Of a stretch of DNA of 64,000 nucleotides, positions 27,803 through 37,605 are shown one piece after another. The DNA is from Rhodopseudomonas boonkerdii (GTDB lineage: Bacteria > Pseudomonadota > Alphaproteobacteria > Rhizobiales > Xanthobacteraceae). Below the pieces are notes generated by a model. It was not told the DNA's origin, searched no databases, and saw nothing but the letters and a program-made list of their open reading frames with translations. Within the stretch, counting starts at the first letter, position 1. Each line of letters starts with the position of its first letter. The stretch lies in NCBI RefSeq assembly GCF_021184025.1, contig NZ_CP036537.1, positions 248,001-312,000 on the forward strand, written 5' to 3'. The translations under genes were made by a program, and so were the position numbers.

Positions 27803-28477
27803 CTAGCGGTGCCCGAAGATCGCCGATCCCACCCGCACATGGGTGGCGCCAAACTGGATCGCCACGGCAAAATCGGCGCTCATGCCCATGGACAGCTGCG
27901 TCAGCCCGTTGCGCGCGGCGATCTTGGCGGTCAGCGCGAAATGCGGCGCAGGCGCCTCGTCCACCGGCGGGATGCACATCAGGCCGGAGATTCCGAGGCC
28001 CCAGTGATCGCGGCAGCGCGCCAGAAAATCATCCGCCTCGCCCGGCGCGATGCCAGCCTTTTGCGGCTCCTCGCCGGTGTTGATCTGCACGAACAATTGC
28101 GGGCGCTTCTGTTGCGCGGTGATCTCCTTGGCCAGCGCATCGCACAGCGAGGGACGATCGACGGAGTGAATCGCATCGAACAACGCCACCGCTTCCTTGG
28201 CCTTGTTGGATTGCAGCGGCCCGATCAGATGCAGCTCAATCCCGGGTTGCGCGGCGATCAGCGCCGGCCATTTGCCCCGCGCTTCCTGCACTCGATTCTC
28301 GCCAAATAAGCGCTGGCCCGCATCGATGACAGGCTGAATCGCATCGGCCTCGAAGGTCTTCGATACGGCGACGAGATTGACGGAAGTCCGCTCACGACGG
28401 GCTTCCCTGCACGCACGGCGGATTTCGGCCTCCACCGCGGCGAGGCCGCCGGTTGGTAAAGAACCCGTTAACGTCAT
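27803..28477 (-). CDS. YggS family PLP homeostasis protein
   Basis: A 224-residue single-domain alanine-racemase-fold protein (PLPBP/YggS) that binds pyridoxal phosphate and keeps vitamin B6 pools balanced. The PLP Lys is in LVAVSKTFEAD; FGENRVQEARGKW, HLIGPLQSNKAKEA, VQINTGEEPQKAGI and the C-terminal LSMGMSADFAVAIQFGATHVRVGSAIFG are diagnostic. The ATG at 28477 has a GCAGGG site and gives normal length; an upstream in-frame ATG at 28507 lacks one. Confidence 0.95.
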   Translation of the reverse strand: MTLTGSLPTGGLAAVEAEIRRACREARRERTSVNLVAVSKTFEADAIQPVIDAGQRLFGENRVQEARGKWPALIAAQPGIELHLIGPLQSNKAKEAVALFDAIHSVDRPSLCDALAKEITAQQKRPQLFVQINTGEEPQKAGIAPGEADDFLARCRDHWGLGISGLMCIPPVDEAPAPHFALTAKIAARNGLTQLSMGMSADFAVAIQFGATHVRVGSAIFGHR

Positions 28478-28607
28478 GGAACCCTGCACTGAATTATTTT
28501 CAACCATGACGCGAGCTTTCGTGGGGACAACGGCAATTTGAGGGTTCCGCGAAAGGGTTTGTGAACGCTTTGAAGTACCTATGTCCGCGGGGCTCAGGGA
28601 TCCGAAG

Positions 28608-30305
28608 ATGTCACGCATCGGTATCAACCGCAATAAAGCCAGACTCAGGGGAGCCCTCGGCATTCGTGCCCGTCTGGTGCTGTTCGCGCTGATTCTGGTG
28701 GGACCATTGATGGCCGAGCGCATCCGCTCGCTGCATCATGCCCGCGCGCAACAAATCGCCGCCGCATCGCAGGAATTCGCCGGCATCGCGCGGCACAGCG
28801 CCGACGCGCAGCGCGAAGTCTTCGCGTCCATCGAGGCGGTGCTGAAATCATCGGCCTATATCTATTCGAGCGCAGCGCAGGTGAACCGGAGCTGCGCCAT
28901 CATGCGGGCCAGCCTGCGCAGCAACATGCCCTGGCTGCGCAGCCTGACCGTCGCCGGCGTCGATGGCATCGCCCGCTGCTCAACCTGGCCGGAGGTCGTG
29001 GATACCCAGTTCAATTTCAGCGATCGCCCCTATTTCAAACAGGCGATCGCCACCGGCGAATTCACCGTCAGCGATTATGTCTTCAGCCGCCTTTCCAATC
29101 TGCCGACCATCATGGCCGCCTATCTCGCGCCGGGCGAAACCCGCGCTGACGACGCCGTGATCCTCGCTGCCGTCAATCTCGACTGGATGTCGAAGCTGAT
29201 GAGCAATCTCGGCGAACGACCGGGCGTCACCGCACTGCTGGTCGATCACGCCGGCACGGTGCTGGCCGCGCCGCCGAACAACGCCGATGCGATCGGCCGG
29301 CCGATGGAAGACCTGTCGCTACTGCCGTTGATCGCAGCTGACTTGCGCAACTCGCAGCGGCAATCGGGCTCGCTGTCCTTCACGGCGGATGACGGCACCC
29401 CGCGCGCCGTATCCTTCGCGGCCATTCCCGGCACCAGCGCACAACTCATCGTCAGCATCGACGAATCGCGCGTCTCCGCGATTGCCGACCACGAGATCCG
29501 GAATGCCTATATCCAGCTCGCCATCGCCTGCCTGTTTGCGCTGCTCGGCGCGCTGGTGGTGGCGGAGCGCATGATCATCAACCCGATCCGCGCCATTTCC
29601 ATCATGGCGAAACACTTCGGCCGCGGCGACTGGTCGGCACGCTTGCCGCGCAGTTCGCTGCCGGCCGAATTCGTCCCGCTGGCCCGCGCCTTCTATGGCA
29701 TGGCGGCGCAGCTGCGCGGCCGCGAGCGGGAATTGCGCGCCAGCAACGAACAGCTCACGGTGCTGGCATCGGTCGACATGCTGTCCGGCCTCGCCAATCG
29801 CCGTGGTTTCCAGAGCCGGCTCGATTTCGAATGGCTGCGCGCCCAGCAGTCCGGCGACGATCTGGCGCTGCTGATGATCGATGTCGACTACTTCAAGATG
29901 TTCAATGACAGCTATGGCCATCCCGAGGGAGATGCCTGTCTCGCCCGCGTCGGCGAGACGCTCGCCCAGTTGGCCGATCGCGTGTCGGGCTTTGCAGGCC
30001 GCTACGGCGGCGAAGAGTTCTGCCTGCTGCTTCCGGCCACCGACACCGCGCGCGGCGTCCAGATCGGCGAGATGGTCCGCTCGGAAATCTGGAACCTGAC
30101 CGTCCCGCATGCCACCAGCACCCATCAGCGCGTCACGGTCAGCGTCGGCGTCGCCGCCGCAGCTCCGGCCACGCTGGAAACCGTCCGCGACCTGCTGGAA
30201 GCTGCCGATGCCGCCCTCTACGCCGCCAAGCGGCGAGGCCGAAACGCGGTGGTCGAGCATGGCTTCGTGCGGAGCTATGACAGGGCGGTCTCGCTCAGCG
30301 CATAA
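28608..30305 (+). CDS. membrane diguanylate cyclase with Cache-type sensor
   Basis: A 565-residue c-di-GMP synthase. A membrane helix near residues 14-32, a periplasmic dCache-like sensor (FSDRPYFKQAIATGEFTVSDYVFS) and a second helix (IQLAIACLFALLGALVVAERM) are followed by a HAMP-like stretch and the GGDEF domain. The active motif is GGEEF (residues 467-471) with DVDYFKMFNDSYGHPEGD. The inhibitory I-site, RxxD in most cyclases, reads RVSG, so product inhibition is probably absent. The ATG at 28608 has AGGGA upstream; 28581 is an alternative. It is divergent from yggS. Confidence 0.92.
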   Translation: MSRIGINRNKARLRGALGIRARLVLFALILVGPLMAERIRSLHHARAQQIAAASQEFAGIARHSADAQREVFASIEAVLKSSAYIYSSAAQVNRSCAIMRASLRSNMPWLRSLTVAGVDGIARCSTWPEVVDTQFNFSDRPYFKQAIATGEFTVSDYVFSRLSNLPTIMAAYLAPGETRADDAVILAAVNLDWMSKLMSNLGERPGVTALLVDHAGTVLAAPPNNADAIGRPMEDLSLLPLIAADLRNSQRQSGSLSFTADDGTPRAVSFAAIPGTSAQLIVSIDESRVSAIADHEIRNAYIQLAIACLFALLGALVVAERMIINPIRAISIMAKHFGRGDWSARLPRSSLPAEFVPLARAFYGMAAQLRGRERELRASNEQLTVLASVDMLSGLANRRGFQSRLDFEWLRAQQSGDDLALLMIDVDYFKMFNDSYGHPEGDACLARVGETLAQLADRVSGFAGRYGGEEFCLLLPATDTARGVQIGEMVRSEIWNLTVPHATSTHQRVTVSVGVAAAAPATLETVRDLLEAADAALYAAKRRGRNAVVEHGFVRSYDRAVSLSA

Positions 30306-30418
30306 GCCTGCTCCGGCTTGCCGCAGCACTGTCTTTTCACGCTTAAGCCGTTGACCCACCGTGGTCTTTTGTGGCCTAGTCCCGGCCTTCACAGGACCCG
30401 GAACAGACTGCCGAATCG

Positions 30419-33028
30419 ATGACGAACGAACGCTACAACGCCCGCGAGACCGAACCGCGCTGGCAGCGCGTGTGGGACGAGAAGGCGATCTTCGCCACCA
30501 AGAATGATGACCCGCGGCCGAAATATTATGTGCTCGAGATGTTCCCCTATCCGTCCGGGCGCATCCATATGGGCCATGTCCGCAACTACACGATGGGGGA
30601 CGTGCTGGCGCGGCTGAAGCGCGCCAAGGGTTTCAACGTCCTCCACCCCATGGGCTGGGATGCATTCGGCCTGCCGGCGGAGAACGCCGCCATCGAGCGC
30701 AAGGTGGCGCCGAAGGCCTGGACCTACGACAACATTGCATCGATGAAAAAGCAGCTGCAGACCATGGGTCTGTCACTGGACTGGGCACGCGAGTTCGCGA
30801 CCTGCGACCCCAGCTACTACAAGCATCAGCAGAAGATGTTCACCGACTTCCTCGCCGCCGGCCTGGTCGAGCGGAAGAAGTCGAAGGTGAACTGGGATCC
30901 GGTGGATCACACCGTGCTCGCGAACGAGCAGGTGATCGACGGTCGCGGCTGGCGCTCGGGCGCCGTCGTCGAGCAGCGTGAGCTGACCCAGTGGTTCTTC
31001 AAGATCACCAAATATTCGCAGGACCTGCTCGACGCATTGGAGACGCTGGATCGCTGGCCGGACAAGGTCCGGCTGATGCAGCACAACTGGATCGGCCGCT
31101 CGGAAGGCCTGCATTTCGAATTCGGTCTGGTCGGCGCGCCCGCCGGCTTCGACAAGCTGCCAGTCTTCACCACGCGGCCGGATACGATGTACGGCCCGAC
31201 CTTCGCGGCCATCTCCCCAGATCATCCGCTGGCGAAGAAACTGGCTGAGAGCGATCCGAAGATCGCGGCCTTCATCGACGAGTGCCACAAGCTCGGCACT
31301 TCACAGGCCGAGATCGACACGGCAGAGAAGCTCGGCTTCGACACCAGCATCAAGGCAACCCATCCGGCTGATTCGACGTGGGAGCTGCCGCTCTATATCG
31401 CGAATTTCGTGCTGATGGATTACGGCACCGGTGCCGTGATCGGCTGTCCCGCCCATGACCAGCGCGACCTCGATTTCGCGCGCAAGTATGACCTGCCGGT
31501 TCTGGACGTCTTCGTGCCGGTCGGCAGTGACGAACGCGTCGGCAACACCGCTTTCGTACCAGCCAAGACCGACACGGTGCAGTATATCCGCTGGGTGGGC
31601 GAGCCCGGCGTGATGACCTGCGAAGAAGCGATGAAGAAGTCGCTGGCGATCTTCGAGAACGACGGCTGGGGCAAGCGCGAAGTGAATTTCCGCCTGCGTG
31701 ACTGGGGCATTTCACGCCAGCGCTATTGGGGCTGCCCGATTCCGATCATCCATTGCGAAAAGTGCGATGTGGTGCCGGTGCCGGAGAAGGATCTGCCCGT
31801 CGTGCTGCCGGAGGACGTGACCTTCGACAAACCGGGCAATGCGCTCGATCATCACCCGACATGGAAGCACGTCACCTGCCCGCAATGCGGCGGCAAGGCG
31901 CGGCGCGAGACCGACACGATGGACACGTTCGTGGACTCGTCGTGGTACTTCGCGCGCTTCACCGATCCGTGGAACACGGATGCGCCGACGACGCGCGCGG
32001 TGGCCGATCGCATGATGCCGGTCGATCAGTATATCGGCGGTGTCGAGCATGCGATCCTGCATCTGCTTTACAGCCGTTTCTTCACCCGCGCCATGAAGGC
32101 GACGGGACATGTGAGCCTGGACGAGCCCTTTGCCGGCATGTTCACGCAAGGCATGGTGGTTCACGAGACCTACAAGAAGCAGGACGGCACGTTTGCCTCC
32201 CCGGCGGAAATCAACATCACCGGCGACGGCACGACACGCTCGGCAACCCTTCTGACCGACGGTTCACCGGTCGAGATCGGCTCCATCGAGAAGATGTCGA
32301 AGTCGAAGCGCAATACGGTCGACCCCGACGACATCATCGGTACTTATGGCGCCGATACTGCCCGCTGGTTCATGCTGTCGGACTCGCCGCCGGATCGCGA
32401 CGTGATCTGGAGCGAAGAGGGCGTCAAGGGTGCCTCTCGTTTCGTGCAGCGGCTGTGGCGCATGGTCAATGATGCCGCGGCGCACGGGAAAACCGCGCCA
32501 GCCGACAAGCCGGCAACTTTCGGCGCTGAGGCGCTGGCGGTCCGCAAGGCCGCCCACGGGGCGCTCGACAAGGTTTCGACCGGTGTCGAGCGGCTGCAGT
32601 TCAACGTCTGCCTCGCTTATATCCGGGAATTCGCCAACGCGCTCAGTGAGGCGCTGGCCAGGCCGGAAACGCCCGCACCGGACATGTGCTGGGCACTGAA
32701 CGAGGCGGCCGTGATCCTGGTGCAGCTGTTCGCCCCGATGATGCCGCATCTGGCCGAAGAATGCTGGGTTGTGCTGGGCCAGCCCGGCCTGGTCTCCGAA
32801 GCCTCGTGGCCCCAGGTCGAGGCCGATCTGCTGGTCGAAGACAGCATCACCCTGCCGGTCCAGGTCAACGGCAAGAAGCGCGGAGAAGTCACAGTTCCGC
32901 GGGAAGCGCCGAGTTCCGAAATTGAGGCTGCCGCTCTGGCTCTCGATGTTGTAAAACAGGCGCTCGATGGCAAGCCCGTCAAGAAGATCATCGTGGTGCC
33001 GCAGAGGATCGTGAATGTTGTCGGCTAA
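30419..33028 (+). CDS. leuS: leucyl-tRNA synthetase
   Basis: An 869-residue class Ia synthetase. The HIGH motif is HMGH (residues 50-53), the KMSKS loop 625-629. The editing (CP1) domain is present ([42 protein letters not shown]), and a zinc-type knob ([14 protein letters not shown]) is visible. Full length. It overlaps lptE by 14 bp, so lptE and probably holA are cotranscribed. No T-box or leader peptide is seen upstream. Confidence 0.98.
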   Translation: MTNERYNARETEPRWQRVWDEKAIFATKNDDPRPKYYVLEMFPYPSGRIHMGHVRNYTMGDVLARLKRAKGFNVLHPMGWDAFGLPAENAAIERKVAPKAWTYDNIASMKKQLQTMGLSLDWAREFATCDPSYYKHQQKMFTDFLAAGLVERKKSKVNWDPVDHTVLANEQVIDGRGWRSGAVVEQRELTQWFFKITKYSQDLLDALETLDRWPDKVRLMQHNWIGRSEGLHFEFGLVGAPAGFDKLPVFTTRPDTMYGPTFAAISPDHPLAKKLAESDPKIAAFIDECHKLGTSQAEIDTAEKLGFDTSIKATHPADSTWELPLYIANFVLMDYGTGAVIGCPAHDQRDLDFARKYDLPVLDVFVPVGSDERVGNTAFVPAKTDTVQYIRWVGEPGVMTCEEAMKKSLAIFENDGWGKREVNFRLRDWGISRQRYWGCPIPIIHCEKCDVVPVPEKDLPVVLPEDVTFDKPGNALDHHPTWKHVTCPQCGGKARRETDTMDTFVDSSWYFARFTDPWNTDAPTTRAVADRMMPVDQYIGGVEHAILHLLYSRFFTRAMKATGHVSLDEPFAGMFTQGMVVHETYKKQDGTFASPAEINITGDGTTRSATLLTDGSPVEIGSIEKMSKSKRNTVDPDDIIGTYGADTARWFMLSDSPPDRDVIWSEEGVKGASRFVQRLWRMVNDAAAHGKTAPADKPATFGAEALAVRKAAHGALDKVSTGVERLQFNVCLAYIREFANALSEALARPETPAPDMCWALNEAAVILVQLFAPMMPHLAEECWVVLGQPGLVSEASWPQVEADLLVEDSITLPVQVNGKKRGEVTVPREAPSSEIEAAALALDVVKQALDGKPVKKIIVVPQRIVNVVG

Positions 33029-33569
33029 GCTCCGTATTGCCGCCCGCCTGACGGCGATCGTCGCCCTCGGCGCGCTCACGGCCGGCTGCTTCCAGCCGAT
33101 GTATGCGGCCAAGACGGCCGACGGCTCGCCGGCCCTGCGCGAAAAACTCGCCGCGGTCGAAGTGCCGCCGCTCGACTATCCCAACGCCTCGCCGCAGGCG
33201 CGCGTGGGCGTCGAGATCCGCAACGCGCTGATGTTCAAGATGTATGGCGCCGCCACCGGCACGGCGCCGCTCTACACGCTGAAGATCCGCTTCAATCCGA
33301 GCCGCACATCGCTGATCGTCGATCCGAATACCGCGCTGCCGACATCGGAGAATTACGGCATCGACGCGACCTATGGCCTGATCGAGATCGCCACCGGCAA
33401 ACAGGTGCTGACGGGCTCGACCTTCGCCCGTGTCACCTACGATATCCCCGGCCAGCAGCAGCGCTTCGCCCGCACCCGCGCCGCGCGCGACGCAGAGAAC
33501 CGTGCAGCGGGTGAGATCGCGGACAACATCAACACGCGTCTGGCGTCGTTCTTCTACAAGGAGTCGTAG
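33015..33569 (+). CDS. lptE: LPS-assembly lipoprotein LptE
   Basis: A 184-residue outer-membrane lipoprotein. The signal sequence ends in the lipobox LTAGC (Cys at about 25). The body matches the LptE plug of the LptD translocon: [62 protein letters not shown]-like [25 protein letters not shown]. The 5' end overlaps leuS, a conserved leuS-lptE-holA order. Confidence 0.92.
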   Translation: MLSAKLRIAARLTAIVALGALTAGCFQPMYAAKTADGSPALREKLAAVEVPPLDYPNASPQARVGVEIRNALMFKMYGAATGTAPLYTLKIRFNPSRTSLIVDPNTALPTSENYGIDATYGLIEIATGKQVLTGSTFARVTYDIPGQQQRFARTRAARDAENRAAGEIADNINTRLASFFYKES

Positions 33570-33574
33570 TCTTC

Positions 33575-33712
33575 GCCCTCACCCTGAGGAGCCGCGAAGC
33601 GGCATTTCCTCGCGAATGGCAAGCCATTCGCTGGGGATGGCGGCAGGCACCGGTGCCAAGACAACTCATGGTTCGAGACGACGCTGCGCGTCTCCTCACC
33701 ATGAGGGACTGA
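33575..33712 (-). repeat. R1 repeat, copy 9 (orientation 2) inside the leuS-lptE-holA operon
   Basis: Starts CCCTCACCCTGAGGAGCCGC and ends CTCCTCACCATGAGGGACTG directly against the holA GTG. The left hairpin tip is GCGAATGGC/GCCATTCGC (33612-33631), the same tip as in copy 6. Confidence 0.87.
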
Positions 33713-34759
33713 GTGAAAGCAGACATCGCCTTGGTCGCCCTTCGCGGAAAAGACATCGACATATTCCTAAGCCGGCCGGACTCCACCCGGCCGATCATCC
33801 TGCTCTACGGCCCTGATGCGGGCCTCGTGCGTGAGCGTGCCGAGGCGCTGGTGAAATCCGCGGTCGACGATCCCAACGATCCATTTTCGCTGGTGCGCAT
33901 GGATGGCGACGATCTCGCGGCCGAGCCGTCGCGGCTGGTCGAGGAAGCGATGACGATCCCGATGTTCGGCGGACGCCGCGCCATTCGCGTGCGCGCCGGC
34001 TCGAAGAATTTTTCCAGCGGGGTCGATACGCTGAGCGAGATGTCGATCCGTGATTGCCGGATCGTCATCGAGGCCGGCGAACTCAGGCCGGAATCCCCGC
34101 TTCGCAAGGCGTGCGAGAAGGCGAAGACCGCCGTCGCCATCGCCTGCTATCCCGACACCGAGCGCGATCTGACCAAGCTGATCAACGACGAATTGCAGCT
34201 CGCGAATCTGCGCATGACGCCGGATGCACGCGCAACGCTGATGTCGCTGCTTGGCGGCGACCGCCAGGCCTCGCGCAACGAGCTGCGCAAGCTGATGCTC
34301 TATGCACATGGCACAGGCGAGGTGACGCTCGATGATGTGATGGCCTGCGTGGCCGACGCCTCCGAGCTGAAGATCGATCCGATCGTGGACGGCGCCTTCG
34401 CCGGCAACCCGGCGCTGGTGGAAACCGAATTCAACAAGGCAATGATCGCCGGTACTTATCCCGGCATGATCGTGATGGCCGCGCAGCGCCAGGCGGCGGC
34501 TCTTCACAAAGCGAGCCTGCTGGTGGAAGCCGGCACGCCGGCGTCGGCCGCGGCCGAGAGCGGATTTCCGCGATTGCATTTTTCACGCAAGGGCGCGGTG
34601 GAAGCGGCACTGCGCAATTTCACGGCGCGACGGCTGGCGAATGTGATGGACCAGCTCGCGGTGGCCGCGCTCGAGATACGCAAACAAAACGCCCTCGGCG
34701 CGGCGATCGCACAGAGGGCGTTAATGTCGATTGCCGTGAATGCAAGGCGCAGAGGGTAG
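33713..34759 (+). CDS. holA: DNA polymerase III subunit delta
   Basis: A 348-residue clamp-loader subunit. RPIILLYGPDAGLVRERAEALV replaces the P-loop region, as in delta subunits; MDGDDLAAEPSRLVEEAMTIPMFGGRRAIRVR is the conserved core and AVEAALRNFTARRLANVMDQLAVAALEIRKQ the collar end. The only reasonable start is the GTG at 33713, whose Shine-Dalgarno (GAGGGA) is supplied by the end of repeat R1. Confidence 0.92.
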   Translation: MKADIALVALRGKDIDIFLSRPDSTRPIILLYGPDAGLVRERAEALVKSAVDDPNDPFSLVRMDGDDLAAEPSRLVEEAMTIPMFGGRRAIRVRAGSKNFSSGVDTLSEMSIRDCRIVIEAGELRPESPLRKACEKAKTAVAIACYPDTERDLTKLINDELQLANLRMTPDARATLMSLLGGDRQASRNELRKLMLYAHGTGEVTLDDVMACVADASELKIDPIVDGAFAGNPALVETEFNKAMIAGTYPGMIVMAAQRQAAALHKASLLVEAGTPASAAAESGFPRLHFSRKGAVEAALRNFTARRLANVMDQLAVAALEIRKQNALGAAIAQRALMSIAVNARRRG

Positions 34760-34772
34760 AACCAATCTCTTC

Positions 34773-34873
34773 TTGTCATCGCCCGGCTTGACCGGGCGAC
34801 CCAGTACACAGCGCATCTTGGCTCAACACTCCTGCCGTCATTTACTGCATCGCCCGCTTTTGCGGGCGATGAC
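34773..34873. repeat. R3 palindromic repeat, copy 2
   Basis: GTCATCGCCCGGCTTGACCG ... CATCGCCCGCTTTTGCGGGC plus GATGACA. It lies between convergent holA and parB and could end both transcripts. Confidence 0.85.
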
Positions 34874-34903
34874 AGCGGAGAGTGTGAGAGCTCGAATGAC
34901 GCC

Positions 34904-35791
34904 CTATTTATCCAGCCGCTTCAAAATCTCGTCGAGCTGATCGAGATCGCGATACTTGATCATCACGGCACCGCCGGGATCGCGGTGGTCGACGCTCACC
35001 TGCAGGCCGAGTGCATCGCTTAAACGCTTTTCCAGAGCGATGGTGTCGGCATCCTTGGCGGCCTTCGGCGCCGAGCCGGCGCGCGGCTTCTGCGGTGCAC
35101 GCTCGGGCACGCCTTCCTCATGCGCGAGCGCTTCGGTCTGGCGCACGTTGAGGCCTTCGGCGACTACGCGCTTCGCGGCGGCGGACGGATCGGGCAGTGA
35201 AATCAGTGCACGGGCGTGACCATTGCTGAGCTGGTTCGATGCGATCAGCGCCTGAACGTCTTCCGGCAATTTGGTGAGACGCATCATGTTGGCGACATGG
35301 CTGCGGCTTTTGCCGACAATTTTCGCGATGTCGTCCTGGCTATGTTTGTAGGTCTCGGCGAGCGCGTGATAGCCCTGCGCCTCTTCCATCGGATTGAGGT
35401 CTTCGCGCTGCACGTTTTCGATGATGGCAATTTCCATCGCAGCGGCATCGGTGACATCGACCGGCACGATCGGCACTTCATGCAGACCGGCGAGCTGCGA
35501 CGCGCGCCAGCGGCGCTCGCCGGCGATGATCTCGAAACGATCATGCGCACCCTTCACCGGACGCACCACGATCGGCTGGATCACGCCATGCTGCTTGATC
35601 GAGGCGGCGAGTTCATTCAGCTCCGCATCGGCAAAGGCGCGGCGCGGATTGCGGGGGTTCGGCTTGATGAACTCGATCGGCACCTTGCGCTGCGCGCGCG
35701 CCGGCCGCTCGGTCTGCGCGGCTTCGCCGCCGACATCGCCGATCAGACTTGCCAGACCGCGGCCCAACCGCGAACGCGCTTCATCGGCCAT
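34904..35791 (-). CDS. parB: chromosome partitioning protein ParB
   Basis: A 295-residue CTP-dependent DNA clamp that loads at parS. The start is the ATG at 35791 with AGGGGA upstream (MADEARSRLGRGLASLIGD). The CTPase motif is GERRWRASQLAGL, with NPRNPRR ahead of it; the helix-turn-helix is IAKIVGKSRSHVANMMRLTKLP. The C-terminal dimer domain ends RYRDLDQLDEILKRLDK-like (IKYRDLDQLDEILKRL). It forms the par locus with parA, but repeat R4b lies between them. parS sites at 38611, 40557 and 40824 are the likely loading sites. Confidence 0.97.
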   Translation of the reverse strand: MADEARSRLGRGLASLIGDVGGEAAQTERPARAQRKVPIEFIKPNPRNPRRAFADAELNELAASIKQHGVIQPIVVRPVKGAHDRFEIIAGERRWRASQLAGLHEVPIVPVDVTDAAAMEIAIIENVQREDLNPMEEAQGYHALAETYKHSQDDIAKIVGKSRSHVANMMRLTKLPEDVQALIASNQLSNGHARALISLPDPSAAAKRVVAEGLNVRQTEALAHEEGVPERAPQKPRAGSAPKAAKDADTIALEKRLSDALGLQVSVDHRDPGGAVMIKYRDLDQLDEILKRLDK

Positions 35792-35842
35792 CGCCAATCC
35801 CCTCGAACTCATGGGTCACTCCAAAACTCAAACTCGATATTT

Positions 35843-35940
35843 GTAGGATGGGTAGAGCGGCGACGCGCAGCGTCGGAGCGAAACCCATCAGCAGTCGCGC
35901 GTTTGGTCGATGGGTTTTCGCTTCGCTCAACCCATCCTAC
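35843..35940. repeat. R4b palindromic repeat between parA and parB
   Basis: Terminal arms GTAGGATGGGTAGAGCG and CGCTCAACCCATCCTAC are inverted with one mismatch, with further internal complementarity (AAACCCATC/GATGGGTTT). It fills most of the 161-bp parA-parB gap. Confidence 0.88.
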
Positions 35941-35952
35941 GAACGTCGCGCG

Positions 35953-36819
35953 TTATGCCGCGTCGACCGGCGCCGCGCGGATGTCGCGCTCGCGCTGGAT
36001 CACTTCGGTGGCGAGACGCAGATAGGCTTCCGAGCCGGCACATTTCAGGTCATAGACCAGCACCGGCTTGCCGTAAGACGGCGCTTCCGAAATGCGGACG
36101 TTGCGCGGAATCATGGTGTCGTAGACCTTGTTGCCCATGAACTCGCGGACATCGGCCACGACCTGGTTCGACAGGTTGTTGCGCGCATCGAACATGGTCA
36201 TGACGATGCCGTGGATGGTCAGGTTCGGATTCAACGTCGAGCGCACCTGCTCCACTGTCTGCAGCAATTGCGACAGACCTTCGAGTGCGAAGAACTCACA
36301 CTGCAGCGGAACGAGGATTGCGTCCGACGCAGCCATCGCATTGACGGTGAGCAGATTGAGCGACGGCGGGCAATCGATCAGCACGTAAGTGTAGTCGGAG
36401 CCCGGCGAGACATTGTTGTTGAGTTCGCCGATAGCGTCGCGCAGGCGGAAGGCGCGGTCGCGGGCCGAACCGATTTCCAGTTCGAGACCTGAGAGATCCA
36501 TGGTCGAGGCAGCGATATGCAGACGCGGCACCGCGGTGACCACGACGGCATCGCGCAGCGGGGCATCGCCGGTCAGCACGTCATAGGTCGAACAGGCGCG
36601 ATCGCGGCGATCGATGCCGAGGCCGGTGGAGGCGTTGCCCTGGGGATCGAGATCGACGATCAGCACGCGCTCGCCAATCGCGGCGAGTGCGGTTCCGAGA
36701 TTGATCGCGGTGGTTGTCTTGCCGACGCCACCCTTCTGGTTGGCCAGCGCCAGGATGCGCGGATGGCCGGGCAGAGTTTTCGAGCTATCCTCTTGATATT
36801 CCTGATCAATGACGGTCAT
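35953..36819 (-). CDS. parA: chromosome partitioning ATPase ParA
   Basis: A 288-residue deviant Walker-type ATPase that forms the nucleoid gradient pulling ParB-parS. The P-loop is KGGVGKTTT (about residues 29-37), the A' motif VDLDPQGNASTGLG, Walker B VLIDCPPSLNLLTVNAMAASD. A non-specific DNA-binding C-terminus is present. It overlaps the 3' end of rsmG by 4 bp, the conserved rsmG-parA-parB order. Confidence 0.97.
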   Translation of the reverse strand: MTVIDQEYQEDSSKTLPGHPRILALANQKGGVGKTTTAINLGTALAAIGERVLIVDLDPQGNASTGLGIDRRDRACSTYDVLTGDAPLRDAVVVTAVPRLHIAASTMDLSGLELEIGSARDRAFRLRDAIGELNNNVSPGSDYTYVLIDCPPSLNLLTVNAMAASDAILVPLQCEFFALEGLSQLLQTVEQVRSTLNPNLTIHGIVMTMFDARNNLSNQVVADVREFMGNKVYDTMIPRNVRISEAPSYGKPVLVYDLKCAGSEAYLRLATEVIQRERDIRAAPVDAA

Positions 36820-37517
36820 TTTGCGTGAGCCATGCGTGGGTTTGCGGACGGTTCGCGCCGCGCGATCGTATCCAGTTCAACAATCCAGCCTTGCCCACCG
36901 GTGAGGCTCGGATGCAGGCGTGGGCTTATATTCCAATATTTAGTAGCTTCGGTCAATTCCGCATCTACATCTTGACCCTTCAAAAACAGCGCCTTGGTGC
37001 CATTTTTCATCAGGGGAGCTGCGAAACCCAGAATGATTTCTAGCGATGCCACTGCTCGTGCGGTGATGCAATCGACGCGCTCAGGGAAACTATCCACACT
37101 ATCCCCGATGTCAGCGAGATGTACCGACCCGGGGGCTTGCGTCACCCGCAGCGCTTCGCGCAGGAACGCCGCCTTCTTGGCGTTACGCTCGACCAGATGG
37201 ACGTGGCCACCGACATCGCCCATGGCACAGGCCAGCACCACGCCAGGAAAACCACCGCCACTGCCGAAGTCGAGCCAGACACGCGCATCGGGCGCGAGCC
37301 TCAAAAGCTGTAGCGAATCCGAGATATGGCGCGTCCAGAGATTTGGAAGCGTGGCCGGCGAGATGAGATTGGTCTTGGCCTGCCATTGCAGCAACAGGGC
37401 GACATAGCGGTCGAGCCGCGCTTCCGTTTCATGTGAAACAGGCGTGAGCCGCAGCGCAGCGGCCTTGTCGCTGCCGAGAAGGGGAACAGGAGCGGATGGC
37501 TGGGAACGTTGCGCCAT
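36816..37517 (-). CDS. rsmG: 16S rRNA (guanine-527-N7)-methyltransferase
   Basis: A 233-residue SAM-dependent methyltransferase (GidB). WLDFGSGGGFPGVVLA is the SAM motif I, VHLVERNAKKAAFLREALR motif II, CITARAVASLEIILGFAAPLM the catalytic region. Translationally coupled to parA. A degenerate parS-like 16-mer (37425-37440) lies within its 5' coding part. Its upstream neighbour is normally mnmG; here a two-gene insert separates them. Confidence 0.96.
   Translation of the reverse strand: MAQRSQPSAPVPLLGSDKAAALRLTPVSHETEARLDRYVALLLQWQAKTNLISPATLPNLWTRHISDSLQLLRLAPDARVWLDFGSGGGFPGVVLACAMGDVGGHVHLVERNAKKAAFLREALRVTQAPGSVHLADIGDSVDSFPERVDCITARAVASLEIILGFAAPLMKNGTKALFLKGQDVDAELTEATKYWNISPRLHPSLTGGQGWIVELDTIARREPSANPRMAHAK
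37425..37440. other. degenerate parS-like site inside rsmG
   Basis: CGTTTCATGTGAAACA differs from the parS consensus TGTTTCACGTGAAACA at two positions, one of them central (CATGTG for CACGTG). Probably weak or inactive. Confidence 0.4.
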
Positions 37518-37605
37518 GGATTGGGTATCGATGCATCATGAAGGGAGTGATTATTCTTACCCTGAGTCCGAGACGGCGGCTATCGAAATGCCTGGGAGTC
37601 GGCCC

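Noticed and set aside
30306-30418. T-box or leader-peptide control of leuS
   Set aside because: No T-box core, no Leu-codon run and no terminator/antiterminator pair in the 113-bp gap.
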